This document shows, one piece after another, positions 17,663 to 27,193 of a stretch of 34,223 nt of DNA (positions are counted from its first letter, which is position 1; every line of letters begins with the position of its first letter). The position numbers and the translations under genes are program-made. The stretch is from NCBI GenBank assembly GCA_025451135.1, contig JANWKW010000109.1, positions 1-34,223 on the forward strand, given 5' to 3'. The notes below the pieces were generated by a model, which was given only the letters and a program-made list of their open reading frames with translations, was not told where the DNA came from and made no database searches. The DNA comes from Vulcanimicrobiia bacterium (GTDB lineage: Bacteria; Vulcanimicrobiota; Vulcanimicrobiia; Vulcanimicrobiales; Vulcanimicrobiaceae).

Positions 17663-17686
17663 CGCTCCCGCGAAGCGAGGGGAGCG
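17663..17686. other. Stem-loop in convergent intergenic region
   Basis: Perfect 7-bp stem CGCTCCC / GGGAGCG with 10-nt loop gcgaagcgag; no U-tract. Confidence 0.45.
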
Positions 17687-17710
17687 AAGAACGTTCCCTC
17701 TACCCGTTCG

Positions 17711-18244
17711 TCAACGAAGAAGGGCAGCTGCGATCGATATGCCGATCGCGGCCAGCCAGCCGACCAACAGCAGACGCGTGAGGTCGTCTTCCCTCTTCTC
17801 TACCTCGCGTAACGACCGCCCCGCGACCACAAAGCCGCCGTCGGCGGTCTGACGCACGACGATCGCCGCGCGGACACCCGGCCGCGGCTGCCACGTCACC
17901 CGGTCGTCGGGCGACGTGCGAGCGCTTTGAAAGACGCCGGCCGGAGGAAGAAGCCCCGTCCCGTCGAGCGTCGCGGAACCCTCGAGCAAATTACTGCGGC
18001 GATCGTAGACGGCTAACCAGGGTGCGAGGCTTCGCGCCACGTCGACGCGTGGATAGCGCGCGCGCTCGGCGACGACCTCCTGCCGAGCGATTGCGATACT
18101 CGTCGCGGCATCTTGCGTCATCTGGATCTGCGGATCGTCGGCCGACATCCGATAATTTTGCTGGACCGCTACAGCGACCGTGCCAAACGTTGTCGTCACG
18201 ATTGCCATCGATAGAAACGCGCGTAGGATCCTCGAGCGCATCAT
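17711..18244 (-). CDS. Membrane protein with extracytoplasmic sensor-like domain between two TM segments
   Basis: N-terminal TM (ILRAFLSMAIVTTTFGTVAVAV), C-terminal TM (LLLVGWLAAIGISIAAALL), ORF 177 aa. Confidence 0.75.
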   Translation of the reverse strand: MMRSRILRAFLSMAIVTTTFGTVAVAVQQNYRMSADDPQIQMTQDAATSIAIARQEVVAERARYPRVDVARSLAPWLAVYDRRSNLLEGSATLDGTGLLPPAGVFQSARTSPDDRVTWQPRPGVRAAIVVRQTADGGFVVAGRSLREVEKREDDLTRLLLVGWLAAIGISIAAALLR

Positions 18245-18321
18245 GGCGAACCGTACCTTTGCAATACAGAGTTATTGTCTTTGTACCACAAAGCCCATCG
18301 CCAAGCAACCCGGGCAGGCCC

Positions 18322-18473
18322 TTTTCATCTCGAGCCCCGGCCCCTGTCATGAGCACCGGCTCCTTGTCATCCCGAGCGTAGCGCGAAGCACCTACATTCC
18401 GTGTCATCCCGAGCGTAGTGCGAAGCGCGTAGTCGAGGGACGAGGGACGAGGGACGAGGGACGAGGGACCGCC
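18322..18473 (+). repeat. Dispersed repeat locus R5: several degenerate heads, one tail, and (GAGGGAC)x5
   Basis: tcat-containing heads at 18325, 18347, 18367, 18404; tail ending gtcgagggacgagggacgagggacgagggacgagggaccgcc. Confidence 0.88.
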
Positions 18474-18478
18474 GAGCG

Positions 18479-19741
18479 CTACGTGCCGATATCGGTCCGG
18501 TAGGTCAGCTCCGTCGTGCCGATCTTTGCGGCGATCGTCTTGACGCTCTCGTAGGCGCGCTTCCGCGCGCTGGCCAGATCGTCGCCGACGCCGGTCACCG
18601 TCAGCACGCGTCCGCCGCCGGCCATCACCCGTCCGTTCGAGACGGCCGTGTTCCCCCAGAACGCCTGCGCGCCGTCGGGCAGCGCGACGTCGGCGTTGAG
18701 CCCGGCCAGCTCCTTCGACGACCGCGGATAGTCCGGCGTCGCCAGCACCACGCCGACGCACGTCTGCGGCGAGAGCGTCGCCAGGCTCAAGTCCATCGCG
18801 CCGTCCGCGACCGACGCCAGCAGCGCGGCGAAGTCGCCGGTCACCCGCGGCATCATCACCTGCGTCTCGGGGTCCCCGAAGCGCACGTTGAACTCGATCA
18901 CGAACGGGCCGTCCTCGGTCCACATCAAGCCGAGGTAGAGCACGCCGACGTAGGTCTCGCCCTCGGCCAACAAGCCGCGCAGCACCGGCGCGACGATGCG
19001 CTCGCGCACCACGTCCATCATGTCGTCGGGGAATCCGATCGGGGGCGAGAACGCGCCCATCCCGCCGGTGTTGGGTCCGGTATCGCCGTCGCCCGCGCGC
19101 TTGTAGTCGCACGCGCCCGCGATCGGCACCATCGCGCGCCCGTCCGAGAGCGCGAACACGCTGACCTCGCGGCCTTCCAGCCGCTTCTCGAGCAGCACGT
19201 CCGAACCGCCGCCCGGCACCTTGCCCGGCCCGTACCAATCGCGCAGCACGGCCATCGCCGCATCCGCGTCGTCGCACACGACCACGCCCTTGCCGGCCGC
19301 CAAGCCGTCGGCTTTCACCACCACCCCGTCGCGCCAGCCGTCCAGCGCCTTGCGCGCCGTCTCGAGCGAATGCACCACCGTGAAGCGCGCGGTCGGCACG
19401 CCGTGCCGCTCCATGAACCGCTTCGCGAAGATCTTGCTCGACTCGAGCCGTCCGCTCGAGCGGCTCGGCCCGAACACCCGCAGCCCGGCGTCCTTGAGCT
19501 TGTCGCAGACGCCCGACGCGATCGACACCTCGGGCCCGACCACCACCAGGTCGATGCCTTCGGCCAGCGCCCGTTCCGCCAGCGCCCGGCCGTCGGTCGG
19601 CGAGATGTCCCAGTTCGTGCCGCGCGAGGCCGTCCCGGCGTTGCCGGGCGCGGCGAAGATCGCCTCGCACGACGGCGATTGGGCCAAACGCCACGAGAGC
19701 GCATCTTCGCGCGCGCCGTTGCCGACCACGAGTATCTTCAC
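18479..19741 (-). CDS. purD: Phosphoribosylamine--glycine ligase
   Basis: MKILVVGNGAREDALSWRLAQSP, VKADGLAAGKGVVVC, GPNTGGMGAFSP, EFNVRFGDPETQVMMPR. Confidence 0.98.
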   Translation of the reverse strand: MKILVVGNGAREDALSWRLAQSPSCEAIFAAPGNAGTASRGTNWDISPTDGRALAERALAEGIDLVVVGPEVSIASGVCDKLKDAGLRVFGPSRSSGRLESSKIFAKRFMERHGVPTARFTVVHSLETARKALDGWRDGVVVKADGLAAGKGVVVCDDADAAMAVLRDWYGPGKVPGGGSDVLLEKRLEGREVSVFALSDGRAMVPIAGACDYKRAGDGDTGPNTGGMGAFSPPIGFPDDMMDVVRERIVAPVLRGLLAEGETYVGVLYLGLMWTEDGPFVIEFNVRFGDPETQVMMPRVTGDFAALLASVADGAMDLSLATLSPQTCVGVVLATPDYPRSSKELAGLNADVALPDGAQAFWGNTAVSNGRVMAGGGRVLTVTGVGDDLASARKRAYESVKTIAAKIGTTELTYRTDIGT

Positions 19742-19745
19742 GGTA

Positions 19746-21284
19746 CTATTCCCACTCCACCGTCGCCGGCGGTTTCGAGGTGATGTCGTAGGCGACGCGG
19801 TTCACGCCGCGCACCTCGTTGACGATGCGCGTCGAGATCCGTTCCAGCAGCGCGTGCGGCAGACGCGCCCAGTCGGCCGTCATGCCGTCCTCGCTGGTGA
19901 TCGAGCGCAACGCCACCAAATTCGCATAGGTCCGGCCGTCGCCCATCACGCCGACCGACTTGACCGGCGTCAGCACCGCGAAGTACTGCCACGGCTTGGG
20001 ATCGAGCGTCGCCGCCTCGATCTCGGCGCACACGATCGCATCCGCCTCGCGCACGACCGTCAACCGCTCCTCGGTGATGTCGCCGATGATCCGGACCGCC
20101 AGCCCCGGCCCCGGGAACGGCTGCCGCTGCACCACGTGCTCCGGCAGGCCGAGCACCCGGCCGAGTTCGCGCACTTCGTCTTTGAACAGCGAACGCAGCG
20201 GCTCGATCAGCGAGAAATCCATGTGTTCGGGCAGGCCGCCGACGTTGTGATGCGACTTGATCTTATGCCCGGCTTTGCTGTCGGGCGTCTTCGATTCGAT
20301 CACGTCCGGGTAGAGCGTCCCCTGCACCAGATACTTCACGCCCGGGATCTTGGCCGCTTCTTCTTCGAAGAGCCGGATGAATTCGTGGCCGATGATCACC
20401 CGCTTGCGCTCCGGATCCTCGACCCCGGCCAGCGCGTCGAGGAAGCGCTTGCGCGCGTCGATCGCGATCACGTTGAGGTGCAGCACGTCGCGGAACGCCG
20501 CCACCACCGACTCGGCCTCGCCCTTGCGCAGCAAGCCGTGATCGACGAACACGCAGGTCAGCTGCTCGCCGATCGCCCGCGCCACCAGCGTCGCCGCGAC
20601 CGCCGAATCGACGCCGCCCGAGAGCGCGCAGATCACCCGGTCGGAGCCGACCTTCGCCTTGATCTCGGCGGTCGCCGTCTCGACGAACGAATCCATCCGC
20701 CACGCGTTGCCGAGTCCCGCGATGCCGTGCAAGAAGTTGTCGAGCACCCGGCGGCCGCATTCCGAATGCACCACCTCGGGATGGAACTGCACGCCGTAGA
20801 TCTTGCGCCGCGCGTCGCCCATCGCGGCGACCTCGCACCGGTCCGTCGACGCCAGCTTCTCGAACCCGTCGCCGAGGCGCGTGACCGAATCGCCGTGCGA
20901 CATCCACACCCGCGTGGTCGGATCGACGCCGGCGAACAGCCCGGCGGCGCTCGCCGCCCGCAGCTCGGCCGGCCCGTACTCCGCATGGTCGAGCTTCACC
21001 AGCTCCGAGCCCAGATGGCGCGCGATCAGCTGCATCCCGTAGCAGATCCCCAGGATCGGCACGCCGCTGCTCAGCAGCGCGGGATCCACGTCGGGCGCAT
21101 CCGGCACCAGTGTCGACTCCGGGCCGCCGGATAGGATGATCGCCCCCGGCGAGCGCGCCGCCAACGTCGCCCACGGCGTGTCGAACGGCACGATCTCGCA
21201 GTAGACCCCCGCCTCGCGCACCCGCCGCGCGATCAGCTGGCTATACTGCGCCCCAAAATCGAGAACGAAGACCGTCTCAGCCAT
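19746..21284 (-). CDS. guaA: GMP synthase (glutamine-hydrolysing)
   Basis: [63 protein letters not shown]-terminal [18 protein letters not shown]. Confidence 0.98.
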   Translation of the reverse strand: MAETVFVLDFGAQYSQLIARRVREAGVYCEIVPFDTPWATLAARSPGAIILSGGPESTLVPDAPDVDPALLSSGVPILGICYGMQLIARHLGSELVKLDHAEYGPAELRAASAAGLFAGVDPTTRVWMSHGDSVTRLGDGFEKLASTDRCEVAAMGDARRKIYGVQFHPEVVHSECGRRVLDNFLHGIAGLGNAWRMDSFVETATAEIKAKVGSDRVICALSGGVDSAVAATLVARAIGEQLTCVFVDHGLLRKGEAESVVAAFRDVLHLNVIAIDARKRFLDALAGVEDPERKRVIIGHEFIRLFEEEAAKIPGVKYLVQGTLYPDVIESKTPDSKAGHKIKSHHNVGGLPEHMDFSLIEPLRSLFKDEVRELGRVLGLPEHVVQRQPFPGPGLAVRIIGDITEERLTVVREADAIVCAEIEAATLDPKPWQYFAVLTPVKSVGVMGDGRTYANLVALRSITSEDGMTADWARLPHALLERISTRIVNEVRGVNRVAYDITSKPPATVEWE

Positions 21285-21325
21285 TTGTCATCCCGAGCGT
21301 AGCGAAGCGAAGTCGAGGGACCGCC
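21285..21325 (+). repeat. Dispersed repeat locus R6
   Basis: ttgtcatcccgagcgtagcgaagcgaagtcgagggaccgcc. Confidence 0.92.
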
Positions 21326-21339
21326 ACCATGCTCTTGCT

Positions 21340-21864
21340 CTACGCCGCTTTGGTCGCGGCGATGGTGGCGTCGTAGTTCGGCTCGGTCGTCACTTCCGGG
21401 ACGATCTCGACGTACTTGATCGTCTTGTCCTTGCCGATCACGACGTTGGCGCGCGCCAGCAGGCCGATCTCCTTGATGCGCAGGCCGTAGGCCGTCCCGA
21501 ACTCGTGGGTCTTGAAGTCCGAGAGCATCGAAAGACCTTCCACGCCTTCGGCGCCGGCCCAGCGGCCCATCGCCATCGGCAGATCCATGCTCACGACGTA
21601 CGCCTTGGCGCCGTCGCCCAGCTCTTCGACCCGGCCGTTGAACGTCTTCGATTCCAGCGAGCAGACGCCGGTGTCGAGCGACGGCACCACGATGAGCAGC
21701 GCGTTGCGCGTGCCGCCGGCGGTCACGTCGTCGAGCGAGACCGGCTTCATGTCGCCGCCGGTCAGGTGCAGTTCGGGCGCGGCGTCGCCGACCTTGACGG
21801 TCTTCCCGACGAGCGTCATCGGATTGCCGCGCATGGTGATGACGCCGGTGACTTCTTCTGCCAT
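21340..21864 (-). CDS. tpx: Tpx-type thiol peroxidase (peroxiredoxin), apparently 1-Cys
   Basis: VPSLDTGVCSLESKTFN peroxidatic motif, RWAGAEG in place of RFCGAEG; ATG at 21864 (MAEEVTG) preferred over 21876. Confidence 0.9.
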   Translation of the reverse strand: MAEEVTGVITMRGNPMTLVGKTVKVGDAAPELHLTGGDMKPVSLDDVTAGGTRNALLIVVPSLDTGVCSLESKTFNGRVEELGDGAKAYVVSMDLPMAMGRWAGAEGVEGLSMLSDFKTHEFGTAYGLRIKEIGLLARANVVIGKDKTIKYVEIVPEVTTEPNYDATIAATKAA

Positions 21865-21912
21865 GATGTTCCCCATTCGAGCGAAATCGAGTGTCTTCGT
21901 AGTGTAGTGGTC

Positions 21913-23067
21913 TTAGGTTAAGATCTCTTGAAGGCGGTCGGCATCGCGCGCGAACGTCACTTCCATCGCGATACGTTCTCCGACCGAGACGTCGCGTCCC
22001 CAGCGGTAGGCCGAGTATGGCGTATAACGCGTCCCGGGCGATCCCGGGATGCGCAGCGAGACGTCGTAGCACACGAACGCCTTGGGCGGTCCAGCCACGA
22101 TCACGCACTGCAGCGCGAACGGTCCGATGATGCCCGGCGGCTTGGCCGCCTTCGCCGCGGCGACGAAGCGCTCGCCCATCTCGAACGCCTTCTCCAGCGT
22201 CGACTCGGTCAAGGTCGTCGCGATGTGGCCGGCCTCTTCCAACCGCATCGGCACCGAGCGCAGCCCGTCGAACGCCGAGGGCGGCACGTTGCGGAAGCCT
22301 TCCAGGTTCGTCTGCCGGCGGGTATCGGTCCCCATCAGCTCCAGCTCGCCCAGGATCGGCGAGTAGAAGAAATTCAGATTGACCGACGGCCCGAGCGCGT
22401 ACTCCTCGATCACCGCGCCGCGCAATCCGTCCTCGGTCACCATCCCGGCGGCCAGGAGCTTCTCGGCCTGCTCGCGGTATTCGGCCGGCGACGAGCACAG
22501 GAAGAACGCCCGTTCGAACGAGATCTTCGCGTGCGGCGCTTTCACCATCACCAGCCGGTCGATCGCATCGGCCGACGGGAACTGCAGCGGATAGCGGATC
22601 CCGGCCGCTTCCATCAGGGCGTACTGGTTGTTCGCCTCGCCGCGCTCCTCGGCGCGCAGCAGCGATCGGCTGCCGAAGAACGGCACCTGCATCTTCGCTT
22701 CGATCTGGTCGTACGAGTACTGCTGGTGGAGGTACACCTCGAACGACCGGTTGGCCACGAAGATCGCGTTCTGCGCGAACAGCGCCGCCTGCACGTCGTC
22801 GTCCAGGAGGTCGGCGAACTTGTCGAGCTGATACGTCGAATCCACGCACCCGCGCGCCGGCACCGAATCGTCGCGGAAATAGTACCGCAGGTACGTCTTC
22901 TCGCGCCCCTTCTCCGTCACGATCAGATTGCGCAGCCCCTGGAGCCGCGCTCCGTAGGCCACATCCAACGCCGAATGACTGCCGATCGAGCAGAGCGCCA
23001 GGCGCGACCGATCGTAGGCGGAAAGCGCCCGGGAAACCGATTCATGCACGTCCCCCCGGTACGACAT
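21913..23067 (-). CDS. purP: Formate-dependent phosphoribosylaminoimidazolecarboxamide ligase-like ATP-grasp enzyme
   Basis: IGSHSALDVAYGARLQGLRNLIVTEKGRE, FFGSRSLLRAEER, NLNFFYSPILGELELMGTDTRRQTN, GIIGPFALQ, SLRIPGSPGTRYTPYSAYRWG; start MSYRGDVHES at 23067 because the longer ORF reads through the repeat. Confidence 0.85.
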   Translation of the reverse strand: MSYRGDVHESVSRALSAYDRSRLALCSIGSHSALDVAYGARLQGLRNLIVTEKGREKTYLRYYFRDDSVPARGCVDSTYQLDKFADLLDDDVQAALFAQNAIFVANRSFEVYLHQQYSYDQIEAKMQVPFFGSRSLLRAEERGEANNQYALMEAAGIRYPLQFPSADAIDRLVMVKAPHAKISFERAFFLCSSPAEYREQAEKLLAAGMVTEDGLRGAVIEEYALGPSVNLNFFYSPILGELELMGTDTRRQTNLEGFRNVPPSAFDGLRSVPMRLEEAGHIATTLTESTLEKAFEMGERFVAAAKAAKPPGIIGPFALQCVIVAGPPKAFVCYDVSLRIPGSPGTRYTPYSAYRWGRDVSVGERIAMEVTFARDADRLQEILT

Positions 23068-23076
23068 CAGGCTCGC

Positions 23077-23124
23077 CTTGTCATCCCGAGCGTAGGCGCG
23101 AAGCGCCGTAGTCGAGGGACCGCC
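23077..23124 (+). repeat. Dispersed repeat locus R7, in a divergent promoter spacer
   Basis: cttgtcatcccgagcgtaggcgcgaagcgccgtagtcgagggaccgcc. Confidence 0.9.
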
Positions 23125-23149
23125 ACTCGCGCCGCGAACGACGCCCGCG

Positions 23150-24505
23150 ATGGCAACCCTCCTGATCCGGAACGCCGCCCGCATCGAGACGTTCGACGAC
23201 GCCGATGCCGCCTACGACGGCGGTTCGATCTTCGTGCGCGACAACGTCATCGAGCAGATCGGCCCATCGGCCGCCCTGCCGCAGACCGCGGACCGGATCG
23301 TGGACGCGAGCGACTGCATCGTCATCCCGGGCCTAGTCAACACGCACCATCACTTCTATCAGACGCTCACGCGCAACGTGCCCGGCACCCAGGACGCCAA
23401 GCTGTTCGATTGGCTGACGACCCTCTATCCGATCTGGGCGCGCATGGACGCGGAAGCGTTCCGCAGCGCGACCGGCGTCGCGCTCGCCGAACTGCTCAAG
23501 TCCGGCTGCACGACCGCCTTCGACCACACCTACATGTGGCCCAACGGCGCCCGCGTCGACGACCAGGTCGATGTCGCGCGCGCCATGGGCGTCCGCTTCC
23601 ACGTCTCGCGCGGCTCGATGTCCGTCGGCCGTTCCAAGGGCGGCCTTCCGCCGGACTCGTGCGTCGAGGACGAAGACGCCATCCTGGCCGACTGCGAACG
23701 CGTCGTCGACGCCTTCCACGACGCCTCGCGCTACGCGATGACCCGCGTCGTGCTCGCGCCCTGTTCGCCGTTCTCGGTCTCGCCCGATCTGATGCGCCAG
23801 AGCGCCGACCTCGCGCGCCGCAAGGGCGTCCATCTGCACACCCATCTCGCCGAAACGCTCGACGAAGAACACTTCTGCCTCGAGACGTTCGGCCGCCGCC
23901 CGGTCGAACTCGCCGAAGACCTCGGCTGGGTCGGCGCCGACGTCTGGTACGCGCACATGGTGCACCCGTCGCCCGATGAGATCGGCCGCCTCGGCGCCAC
24001 CCGCACCGGCATGGCCCACTGCCCGAGTTCCAACATGCGCCTCGCCTCCGGCGTCGCCCCGATCGGCGCGATGCGCAAAGCCGGCGCACGCGTCGGCCTC
24101 GCCGTCGACGGCTCGGCATCCAATGACTCGTCGCATCTTTTGATGGAAGCGCGCCAGGCGCTCCTCGTGCAGCGCGTCCACAACCTCGATCCGGCCGCAC
24201 TCACCGCCCGCGAGGCCCTACGCATCGCGACGCGCGGCGGCGCCGAAGTCCTCGGGCGCGACGACATCGGCCACCTCGCCGTCGGCATGGCCGCCGACAT
24301 CGTCGGCTTCCGCCTCGACACCCTCGATCTGGCCGGCGGCGCCATCCACGACCCGCTCGCCGCCCTCGTCTTCTGCACGCCCCCCAACGCCGACTTCGCG
24401 ATCGTCAACGGCATCCCCAAGATCGAACACGCCGCCGTCATCGACCTCGACGTACAACAACTCGTCGCGACGCAGAATCGCATCGCAAAGCAACTGCTAG
24501 CTTGA
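23150..24505 (+). CDS. Amidohydrolase, 8-oxoguanine deaminase-like
   Basis: PGLVNTHHHFYQTLTRNVP, GLPPDSCVEDEDAILADCERVV, HTHLAETLDEEHFC, MAHCPSSNMRLASG, VDGSASNDSSHLLMEARQALL. Confidence 0.88.
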   Translation: MATLLIRNAARIETFDDADAAYDGGSIFVRDNVIEQIGPSAALPQTADRIVDASDCIVIPGLVNTHHHFYQTLTRNVPGTQDAKLFDWLTTLYPIWARMDAEAFRSATGVALAELLKSGCTTAFDHTYMWPNGARVDDQVDVARAMGVRFHVSRGSMSVGRSKGGLPPDSCVEDEDAILADCERVVDAFHDASRYAMTRVVLAPCSPFSVSPDLMRQSADLARRKGVHLHTHLAETLDEEHFCLETFGRRPVELAEDLGWVGADVWYAHMVHPSPDEIGRLGATRTGMAHCPSSNMRLASGVAPIGAMRKAGARVGLAVDGSASNDSSHLLMEARQALLVQRVHNLDPAALTAREALRIATRGGAEVLGRDDIGHLAVGMAADIVGFRLDTLDLAGGAIHDPLAALVFCTPPNADFAIVNGIPKIEHAAVIDLDVQQLVATQNRIAKQLLA

Positions 24506-24512
24506 TCCCCCC

Positions 24513-24620
24513 CTGTCATTCCGAGCGTAGCGCTTCCTATCTTTGTCATCCCGAGCGTAGCGCTTCCTATCTTTGTCATCCCGAGCGTAGCGAAGCGTAG
24601 TCGAGGGACGAGGGACCGCC
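24513..24620 (+). repeat. Dispersed repeat locus R8: three head units (30-bp period), tail, (GAGGGAC)x2
   Basis: ctttgtcatcccgagcgtagcgcttcctat tandem, then gaagcgtagtcgagggacgagggaccgcc. Confidence 0.92.
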
Positions 24621-24623
24621 GCG

Positions 24624-26036
24624 CTAGGGAACCGGCCCCGCCGAGATCGTCTCCAGCGTGACCGTCCGCCGTTGCCCCGGCGTACCCGGTGCCGGTCGCT
24701 GCGCCAGCACCGTGCCCAACCGCGCCGGCGAGCGGCGGGCCGCGACGCGGATGCCCAGCTTGGCGGCGGCCAACGTGCGCGCCGCCTCTGCCAAGCTCCG
24801 TCCGACGACGCCCGGAACCGCGACCGGCGGCAAGCCCGAACTCACCACCACGCTCACGCTCTCGCCCTTGCGCAGCATCGCGCCGGGCGCCGGCGCCTGC
24901 GCGACCACCATACCGCTGCGAAGGCGTTCGTCGGCGCGATGCGAGACGGCCGATACCAGTCCGGCGACTTCGACCGCCTTGAGCGCGCTCGTCTCCGTTC
25001 GCCCGCGCAGGTCCGGAACGCGCACGTCCGCCTTCGGACGCAGCGCGAATGCCGCGACCACGATCAGCAGCACCGCGACCGTCGCCGCGAGCGCGATCGG
25101 CGCCCACGCCGGCACGACGTACGCGTGCGACTGCCGCGCGCGCATCACCGGCACCGGCCGCGCCTGCACGATCGTCGGCGCCTCCGGGCCGAACGCCGGC
25201 GTCCGCGCCCGCTCCAAGGCCGCCAAGTCGGCGTCGAGTTCGTTCGCCGAGGCGTACCGCGATGCGGGGTCTTTCTGCAGCAGACGATGCACGATCGCGG
25301 CGAGGCCCGGGCTCATGAACGCCTGCAGATCCGCGGCCGCCGGCACCGGCGCCTGGACCTGCGCGAGCGCGACCGCCAGCTCCGACTCCCCCGCGAACGG
25401 CACCTCGCCGCTGCGCAATTGATAGATGACGATCCCGAGGCTATAGAGGTCCGACGCGGCAGTGACCGGCCGTCCCTGCGCCTGTTCGGGCGAGCAGTAG
25501 TGCGCGCTGCCGACCATGTGTCCCGGCCGGGTGATCGTGAAGTCGCCTGGGGCAGCCGTCTTCGCGAGCCCGAAATCGACGACTTTGACGACGCCGTCGG
25601 CCGCTAGGAGCACGTTCCCGGGCTTGATGTCGCGATGCAGGACGCCGCGTTCGTTCGCGACCGCGAGCGCCTGCGCGATCTGCCGCGCGAACGCGACCAC
25701 GTCGGCCTCCGGCAGCGGCCCGTCGCGGGCCAGCACGGTTCCGAGCGATGGTCCGTCGACGTACTCCATCACGATGGCGTGCGAATCGCCGTCGCTCAGG
25801 ATATCGTGGATGGCGGCGACGTTCGGGTGCGCGACGGTAGCGGCGGCCCGCGCTTCGGCATAGAAGCGCGCGAGGAATTCCCGGTCGAGCGCGTATGCCG
25901 GTTTGAGCACTTTGACCGCGACCGTCCGCCGGAGTACGCGATCGTACGCGCGCGAAACGGTGCACGTCGCGCCTTCGCCGACCGGCTCTCCCAGCAGGTA
26001 GCGGTCTCCAAGCAAGCGGGATGCCGAGCGTGCCAT
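24624..26036 (-). CDS. PknB-type Ser/Thr protein kinase with PASTA domains
   Basis: GEGATCTVSRAYD, VAVKVLK, GVLHRDIKPGNVLL, VVDFGLAK, SAHYCSPEQAQG; TM segment; two PASTA-like repeats. Confidence 0.95.
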   Translation of the reverse strand: MARSASRLLGDRYLLGEPVGEGATCTVSRAYDRVLRRTVAVKVLKPAYALDREFLARFYAEARAAATVAHPNVAAIHDILSDGDSHAIVMEYVDGPSLGTVLARDGPLPEADVVAFARQIAQALAVANERGVLHRDIKPGNVLLAADGVVKVVDFGLAKTAAPGDFTITRPGHMVGSAHYCSPEQAQGRPVTAASDLYSLGIVIYQLRSGEVPFAGESELAVALAQVQAPVPAAADLQAFMSPGLAAIVHRLLQKDPASRYASANELDADLAALERARTPAFGPEAPTIVQARPVPVMRARQSHAYVVPAWAPIALAATVAVLLIVVAAFALRPKADVRVPDLRGRTETSALKAVEVAGLVSAVSHRADERLRSGMVVAQAPAPGAMLRKGESVSVVVSSGLPPVAVPGVVGRSLAEAARTLAAAKLGIRVAARRSPARLGTVLAQRPAPGTPGQRRTVTLETISAGPVP

Positions 26037-26263
26037 AGGTCGTACGTTCCCGTTTTCATGCCAAAAGCGAACATCCGCCTCGTGCCTGCGACATTAGGCG
26101 CTTTCCGACGTGAGAAGTTTCGACGAAACCGAGAGGCCTCTAAGCGAAGCCGGGTAAAGTCACGGATACGCGCTAGTCCTATCCACCCGGAACGATCGTG
26201 CGTCGACCTCAATAGACCGGTCCCAGCGTTTCGGAAGCGCATTCCTCGAAAGTAGTCTCTCGC

Positions 26264-27109
26264 ATGGCTCACGCCAAGAAGATCAACTGGCCGATCGCGA
26301 TCAGCATCGGTGCCATCCACGTCATCGCGCTGGCCGCGGTCATCCCGGCGCTCTTCTCCTGGTCGTCGTTCTTCCTGATGATCGGCCTGAGCATCGCGAC
26401 GTGCGGCATCGGCATCTCGCTCTCGTTCCATCGCTCGCTCACCCATCGCGGGCTGCGCCTGATCAAGCCGTTCAACTACATCGCCGCGTTCCTCGGAACG
26501 CTCGCGCTGCAGGGCGGCCCGGTCACCTGGGTCGCGACCCATCGCCAGCACCACGCCGCCACCGATAAGGAAGGCGATCCGCACGGCGCGGACCGCGGCT
26601 TCTTCTGGTCGCATTGCGAATGGCTGATCCGCAACAACGACGCCGTTCCGAACGACGCCGAACGTGCCCGCCTCGCGCCCGACCTCTACAACGATCCGAT
26701 CATGATGTTCCTCGACAAGAACAGCGTGCTGCTCCAGATCGCGCTCGGCGTCGGGCTCTACTTCTTCGGCGGTCTCTCGGCCGTCATCTGGGGAACGTTC
26801 GTCCGCCTGACCGTGATGTACCACTCGACCTGGCTCGTCAACAGCGCGTCGCACATGTTCGGCTACCGTACCTACAAGACCAACGATCTCTCGCGCAACA
26901 ACTGGTGGGTGGCGCTCCTCTCCTGGGGCGAAGGCTGGCACAACAACCACCACGCCTTCCAGTTCTCGGCCCGCCACGGTCTGCGCTGGTTCGAGTTCGA
27001 TCCGATCTGGCTCGCCATCCGCGGTCTCGCCGTCGTCCGCATCGCCCGCGACATCAAAGTCCCCAGCCTAGAAATGCGCCAACGCCTCTCCCTGTCATCC
27101 CGAGCGTAG
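26264..27109 (+). CDS. Fatty acid (acyl-CoA type) desaturase
   Basis: Histidine boxes HRSLTH, HRQHH, HNNHH; C-terminal LSLSSRA* lies in the dispersed repeat. Confidence 0.94.
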   Translation: MAHAKKINWPIAISIGAIHVIALAAVIPALFSWSSFFLMIGLSIATCGIGISLSFHRSLTHRGLRLIKPFNYIAAFLGTLALQGGPVTWVATHRQHHAATDKEGDPHGADRGFFWSHCEWLIRNNDAVPNDAERARLAPDLYNDPIMMFLDKNSVLLQIALGVGLYFFGGLSAVIWGTFVRLTVMYHSTWLVNSASHMFGYRTYKTNDLSRNNWWVALLSWGEGWHNNHHAFQFSARHGLRWFEFDPIWLAIRGLAVVRIARDIKVPSLEMRQRLSLSSRA

Positions 27110-27165
27110 CGCCTCCTCTCCTTGTCATCCCGAGCGTAGCGCGAAGCGCGCAGTCGAGGGACCGG
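27091..27165 (+). repeat. Dispersed repeat locus R9: two head units and a tail
   Basis: cctgtcatcccgagcgtagcgcctcctctc cttgtcatcccgagcgtagcg cgaagcgcgcagtcgagggaccggcg. Confidence 0.9.
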
Positions 27166-27193
27166 CGCCCCCCTTGTCACTCGCTTCGCCCTC

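Noticed and set aside
18279-18293. CTTTGT-acc-ACAAAG inverted repeat upstream of the 17711 gene
   Set aside because: Could be an operator or hairpin, but no known consensus matched and no second copy was seen.
26037-26263. Possible ncRNA/tRNA in the kinase-desaturase spacer
   Set aside because: Could not build a cloverleaf or any convincing conserved structure; probably promoter/leader sequence.
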